DNA from: Bacillota bacterium
GTDB taxonomy: Bacteria > Bacillota > Clostridia > Christensenellales > Aristaeellaceae
Direction of reading: 5' to 3'
Length of the DNA: 64,000 bases
Assembly (NCBI GenBank): GCA_023404715.1
Contig: JAEYAR010000093.1
Location: 62,001 to 126,000 of the forward strand
The first letter of the stretch is position 1, and every line of letters begins with the position of its first letter. Positions 61,193-64,000 of the stretch are shown here, piece by piece. The translations under genes and the position numbers were made by a program. The notes under the pieces are model-generated. The model was not told where the DNA came from, made no database searches, and saw only the letters and a program-made list of their open reading frames with translations.

Positions 61193-62294
61193 TACGGCTT
61201 GGGAACAGATGGTCAAGAAGTTTGCGGCGTCCGCCGAGCGGGCTGCTCAGATGAACCTGATCCCCTACAAGAGTGAAAACGGCACGTGGGTCGGCGCGCC
61301 GTTCGACGGCAACAGCTGGTGGACGAACGGGTTTTGGCCGGCGCTGATGTGGCAGCTCTACGCTGGGACGAAGGACGAGCGCTTTCAGAAGGAGGCGCGC
61401 CGCGTGCAGGCTCTGCTACAAAAGGAGCTGACGACGTTTGAGCTCCTCAACCACGACGTGGGCTTCATGTACCTGCTGTCCTCGGGCGCGGACTACAAGC
61501 TCACCGGAAGCGACGAAGCGAGGCGCGACACGCTGCACGCGGCGACGATTCTCGCGGGGAGATACAACCCCGCGGGCTTCATCCGCGCCTGGGGACAGAA
61601 GGGCCGCGAGGGCTGGGCGATCGTGGACTGCATGATGAACCTGGCGCTGCTCTACTGGGCGAGCGAGCAGACGGGCGACCCGCGCTTCCTCAAGATCGCC
61701 AAGACGCACGCGGATACGACGATGCGCTGCTTTGTACGGCCGGACGGATCGTGCAATCACATCGTGATCTTCGATCCGGAGACGGGCGAGATGCTAGATG
61801 CGCCGGGCGGGCAGGGCTACTGCGCGGGCTCGTCCTGGTCTCGCGGCCAGTCCTGGGCGCTATACGGGTTTGTGCTCAGCTACCTGCACACGGGCGAGAC
61901 GCGCTATCTGGATACGGCCAAGCGCGTGGCGCACTACTTTATCTCCAACATCCGTGCGGACGGGTTGGTCGATTGCGACTTCCGTCAGCCGAAGGCGCCG
62001 GAGAAGCTGGACAACATCGCCAGCGCTTGTGCGTCCTGCGCGCTGCTGGAGCTGGCGGGATGCGTAGGCGAGCACGAGCAGGCGCTCTACCGCGAGGCCG
62101 CCATCCGCATGCTACAGGCGCTGTACGATCGCTGCGCCGACTGGACGGAAGGCAGCCAGGGCATTCTCACGCGCTGCACCGCCGCCTATCACGAGGACGG
62201 CGCGGGCCAGGAGACGAACATCACCTATGGCGATTACTTCTTCGTAGAGGCCGTCGCCAAGCTGCGCGGAACAGACCCGATGCTGTGGAAGTGA
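61176..62294 (+). CDS. GH88 unsaturated glucuronyl hydrolase
   Basis: 372 residues, an (alpha/alpha)6 barrel. The two catalytic Asp residues of the family are recognisable in LNHDVGFMYL (nucleophile-type) and WAIVDCMMNL (acid/base-type), with GSSWSRGQSWALYGF typical of GH88. It hydrates and removes the 4,5-unsaturated uronic acid left by lyases such as the heparinase-like enzyme upstream. AGGAGG precedes ATG 61176, which lies inside the DUF2264 gene: translational coupling. Last gene of the operon. Confidence 0.92.
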   Translation: MQRWIDTAWEQMVKKFAASAERAAQMNLIPYKSENGTWVGAPFDGNSWWTNGFWPALMWQLYAGTKDERFQKEARRVQALLQKELTTFELLNHDVGFMYLLSSGADYKLTGSDEARRDTLHAATILAGRYNPAGFIRAWGQKGREGWAIVDCMMNLALLYWASEQTGDPRFLKIAKTHADTTMRCFVRPDGSCNHIVIFDPETGEMLDAPGGQGYCAGSSWSRGQSWALYGFVLSYLHTGETRYLDTAKRVAHYFISNIRADGLVDCDFRQPKAPEKLDNIASACASCALLELAGCVGEHEQALYREAAIRMLQALYDRCADWTEGSQGILTRCTAAYHEDGAGQETNITYGDYFFVEAVAKLRGTDPMLWK

Positions 62295-62309
62295 TGATGA
62301 ATGAAACAA

Positions 62310-62355
62310 GATGCTCGGAACCGGATGATCTAATCCGGCTCCGAGCATGCTTTTG
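62310..62355 (+). terminator. Rho-independent terminator ending the GAG operon
   Basis: ATGCTCGG (62311-62318) with CCGAGCAT (62341-62348) and inner CCGGAT/ATCCGG (62321-62326 with 62333-62338), followed by GCTTTTG. Confidence 0.75.
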
Positions 62356-62729
62356 TAGGCGTGAGTGCATAGTATGGCGCTAGGTAAGCGGCGACGGAAG
62401 AAAGAAAATCCGCCGCACCTGCAATGAGTAGGCGCGTATCTTCGGTTGAACATAAGTAAAAATATTCATAATCGCTTCGATTTCGGATAATGGCGGCATT
62501 GGATATCAGCGCGCTGTATTTCCGCGGCAATACTTCTGGCTTTAGGTATTGGCGGGTGAAACTTGCGAAGCGCCAGAACCGAACGCATCGTATGGAAAAT
62601 ACAATAATAAGCCCTATTGTTGGCAGATGCAAAGTCTTCTGCATCCGCATCGCGTTGAGCGGCAGACAACATTTCGCGTGCTTTATCGAGTCGATATTTT
62701 GATAGTTCAATAAGCGACAAGTCAGGCAC
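62330..62729 (-). pseudogene. Broken HEPN-domain protein gene
   Basis: Two overlapping minus-strand frames together spell a HEPN domain. The first (from GTG 62729) gives SLIELSKYRLDKAREMLSAA and NNRAYYCIFHTMRSVLALRKFH. The second, shifted by one frame from about 62560, continues RQYLKPEVLPRKYSALIS, IIRNRSDYEYFYLCS and a closing helix to a stop near 62330. About 12-18 residues usual at the junction are missing, so a small deletion with frameshift inactivated the gene. HEPN proteins are RNases or toxins, often with an MNT partner; none is seen here. AT-rich like other probable imports in the window. Confidence 0.65.
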
Positions 62730-62880
62730 TGATTCGAATCCCCTCTCTGTCGATGTTTTTAAAACAATGTTGATTGATTTTTATGCATCGCAGCAAAAAA
62801 TATGCATCCATGCATCTAGTCCGGCTTCTCGCGTGCGTTCAATCGTGCTACAATAGCTTGAGGAGAAAGGGGTTACCTCT

Positions 62881-63894
62881 ATGATGAAATTACTGATCGG
62901 GACGTACACCACGGGAACAGCCTCCGAGGGCGTGTACGAGGCGGCGCTCGACGTTCGCACGGGCGCGCTATCGCATCTGCGCGCCGTGGGAAGCGTGCCG
63001 GATCCTTCTTATCTAATCTCGACAGGAGAGGGACGGATTTACGCGGTATGCGAAAGCCCGGCGTTCCATGGAAAGCCGGGCGGCGGGGTGATGAGCCTGC
63101 TGCGTCTGCCGGATGGACGGCTCGTATCGGATGGCGCGCTGCCCTCGGGCGGTCAGGCGCCGTGCCATCTGGCGATCGGCGAAGCGGGGACGCGGCTGGC
63201 GGTGGCGAACTATGGGGACGGCGTTCTGAGCGTCTTTTCGCTCGCGCCGGACGGCGCGCTGCGCGAGCAGGCGGCGTCCTTCGTCTATACGGCGAAGGGA
63301 GCGAATGCCGCTCGCCAGGAATGCGCGCACGCGCATTTTGCGGCATTCGCCTGCGGCGAAATTCTCTGCTGCGACCTGGGCGGCGACTGCATACGCCGCT
63401 ACGACGCGCGTACCCTGGATTCTCTCGCGCCGGTCCGTCTGCCGGCAGGGTGCGGGCCGCGGCATTTGCTGCGGCGGCCAGGGGGCGCCCTGTACGTCGT
63501 GAGCGAACTGACGAGCGAGCTTTTCACCCTGATGCCGGATGGACGGGGAGGTTGCGAATTGATAGACGTACAGAGCTGTCTGCCCCAAGGCGCGGGCGAG
63601 AGCTGGGCCGCGGCGCTGCGCGAGGGGGAGGACGGGCGGCTCTTTGTTTCCAACCGGGGACATGATAGCGTAGCCGTATTTCGCCTGGGCGCGGACGGCA
63701 TCCCGATACGGGAGGGCGTCTATCCCTGCGGCGGCCGCTACCCGCGCGACATTCTGCCGGTCGGGGAGGGGCTCATGCTCTGCGCCTGCCAGAACGCGGA
63801 CGAGGTAACATGCCTGCGCGAGGAAGCCGGAGGCTGGTCGGTGGTCTCTCGCCTCGCCGTGCCCGCGCCGGTATGCCTGCTGCGGGTGGAATGA
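62881..63894 (+). CDS. Lactonase family beta-propeller (6-phosphogluconolactonase-like)
   Basis: 337 residues, a seven-bladed propeller of the PF10282 lactonase family: LLIGTYTTGTASEGVYEAALD at the N-terminus, CHLAIGEAGTRLAVANYGDG, CGPRHLLRRPGGALYVVSE, and FVSNRGHDSVAVFRL near the end. Relatives hydrolyse 6-phosphogluconolactone or similar sugar lactones. No signal peptide. GAGGAGAAAGGGG precedes ATG 62881 (ATG 62884 is also possible). A TACAAT -10 (62849-62854) without a good -35 lies upstream. Single-gene unit. Confidence 0.88.
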   Translation: MMKLLIGTYTTGTASEGVYEAALDVRTGALSHLRAVGSVPDPSYLISTGEGRIYAVCESPAFHGKPGGGVMSLLRLPDGRLVSDGALPSGGQAPCHLAIGEAGTRLAVANYGDGVLSVFSLAPDGALREQAASFVYTAKGANAARQECAHAHFAAFACGEILCCDLGGDCIRRYDARTLDSLAPVRLPAGCGPRHLLRRPGGALYVVSELTSELFTLMPDGRGGCELIDVQSCLPQGAGESWAAALREGEDGRLFVSNRGHDSVAVFRLGADGIPIREGVYPCGGRYPRDILPVGEGLMLCACQNADEVTCLREEAGGWSVVSRLAVPAPVCLLRVE

Positions 63895-63899
63895 TCGCT

Positions 63900-64000
63900 T
63901 CAAGAATTCGAGGAGGCCTTATCGCGCTCGATCGTCTCTTTGATCGCGCGCAGCAAAAAGGCGTTGATGGTTTCGCCGCGTTTAGCGGCGTGGTCTTGAA
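63900..64000 (-). CDS. C-terminal end of a ribbon-helix-helix-like protein (partial)
   Basis: The minus strand is open from the right edge to a stop at 63902-63900, giving the last 32 residues: AAKRGETINAFLLRAIKETI, then ERDKASSNS. The pattern (GETINAFLLRAIKETIERD) resembles the second helix of Arc/MetJ-type ribon-helix-helix proteins, often antitoxins. The rest lies outside the window, so the call is tentative. It converges on the lactonase gene with only five bases between the stops. Confidence 0.45.
   Translation of the reverse strand, partial: QDHAAKRGETINAFLLRAIKETIERDKASSNS

Overview
The window reads as the chromosome of a fairly high-G+C, saccharolytic gut-type Firmicute (Clostridia, plausibly a Christensenellales-like lineage; this is inferred from gene style only). 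The evidence is LplB/YtcP-type carbohydrate ABC permeases, RpiR, LacI and AraC/YesS regulators, consensus TTGACA/TATAAT promoters, strong AGGAGG ribosome binding sites, and nearly wall-to-wall glycan operons. No rRNA, tRNA, insertion sequence or CRISPR array was seen.

Layout. 1-916: end of an ABC exporter (ATPase tail plus ABC-2 permease). 1014-23105: a large sialic-acid/amino-sugar island. It holds a ROK kinase with an RpiR regulator; then a lower-G+C operon (two permeases, binding protein, intracellular sialidase, ROK kinase, NanE, NagA, NeuD-like acyltransferase); then a second transporter operon with a sialidase-like enzyme and a formylglycine-enzyme-fold protein; then a second NanE, the NanA lyase and a third transporter. 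Together these can import sialosides, release sialic acid in the cytoplasm and take it through ManNAc, ManNAc-6-P and GlcNAc-6-P to GlcN-6-P. NagB is not in the window. 23205-24571: a fluoride riboswitch with a clear terminator switch in front of a cation/proton antiporter. 24665-26067: a methyltransferase and a PPC/DUF296 protein.

26071-38902: a rhamnogalacturonan/pectin locus. The minus-strand operon runs binding protein, two permeases, CE12 acetylesterase, GH43, ankyrin-GH43 fusion, GH105, GH28. It is divergent from a YesS-like membrane AraC regulator. 38922-40956: an isolated Cas6-like RAMP, a DUF6602-like PD-(D/E)XK protein and a decayed ORF, possibly the remains of a defence module. 41032-45800: a giant multi-PAS hybrid histidine kinase. 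45902-49368: a heterodimeric ABC exporter, divergent from a LysR regulator. 50364-51727: a MerR regulator with a duplicated beta-rich C-terminal domain. 51789-53853: an AraC regulator and a LacI regulator. 54056-62294: a glycosaminoglycan/uronate operon (binding protein, two permeases, heparinase II/III-like lyase, DUF2264, GH88). 62330-62729: a broken HEPN gene. 62881-63894: a lactonase-family propeller. 63900-64000: the tail of a minus-strand ribbon-helix-helix-like gene.

Recurring themes. There are five sugar ABC importers, none with its own ATPase. All five binding proteins have plain Sec signals ending in an A-x-A-like site, with no lipobox cysteine. In the four operons where the binding protein comes first, a hairpin separates it from the permeases. 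The degradative enzymes have no visible signal peptide, which points to import of oligosaccharides followed by cytoplasmic breakdown.
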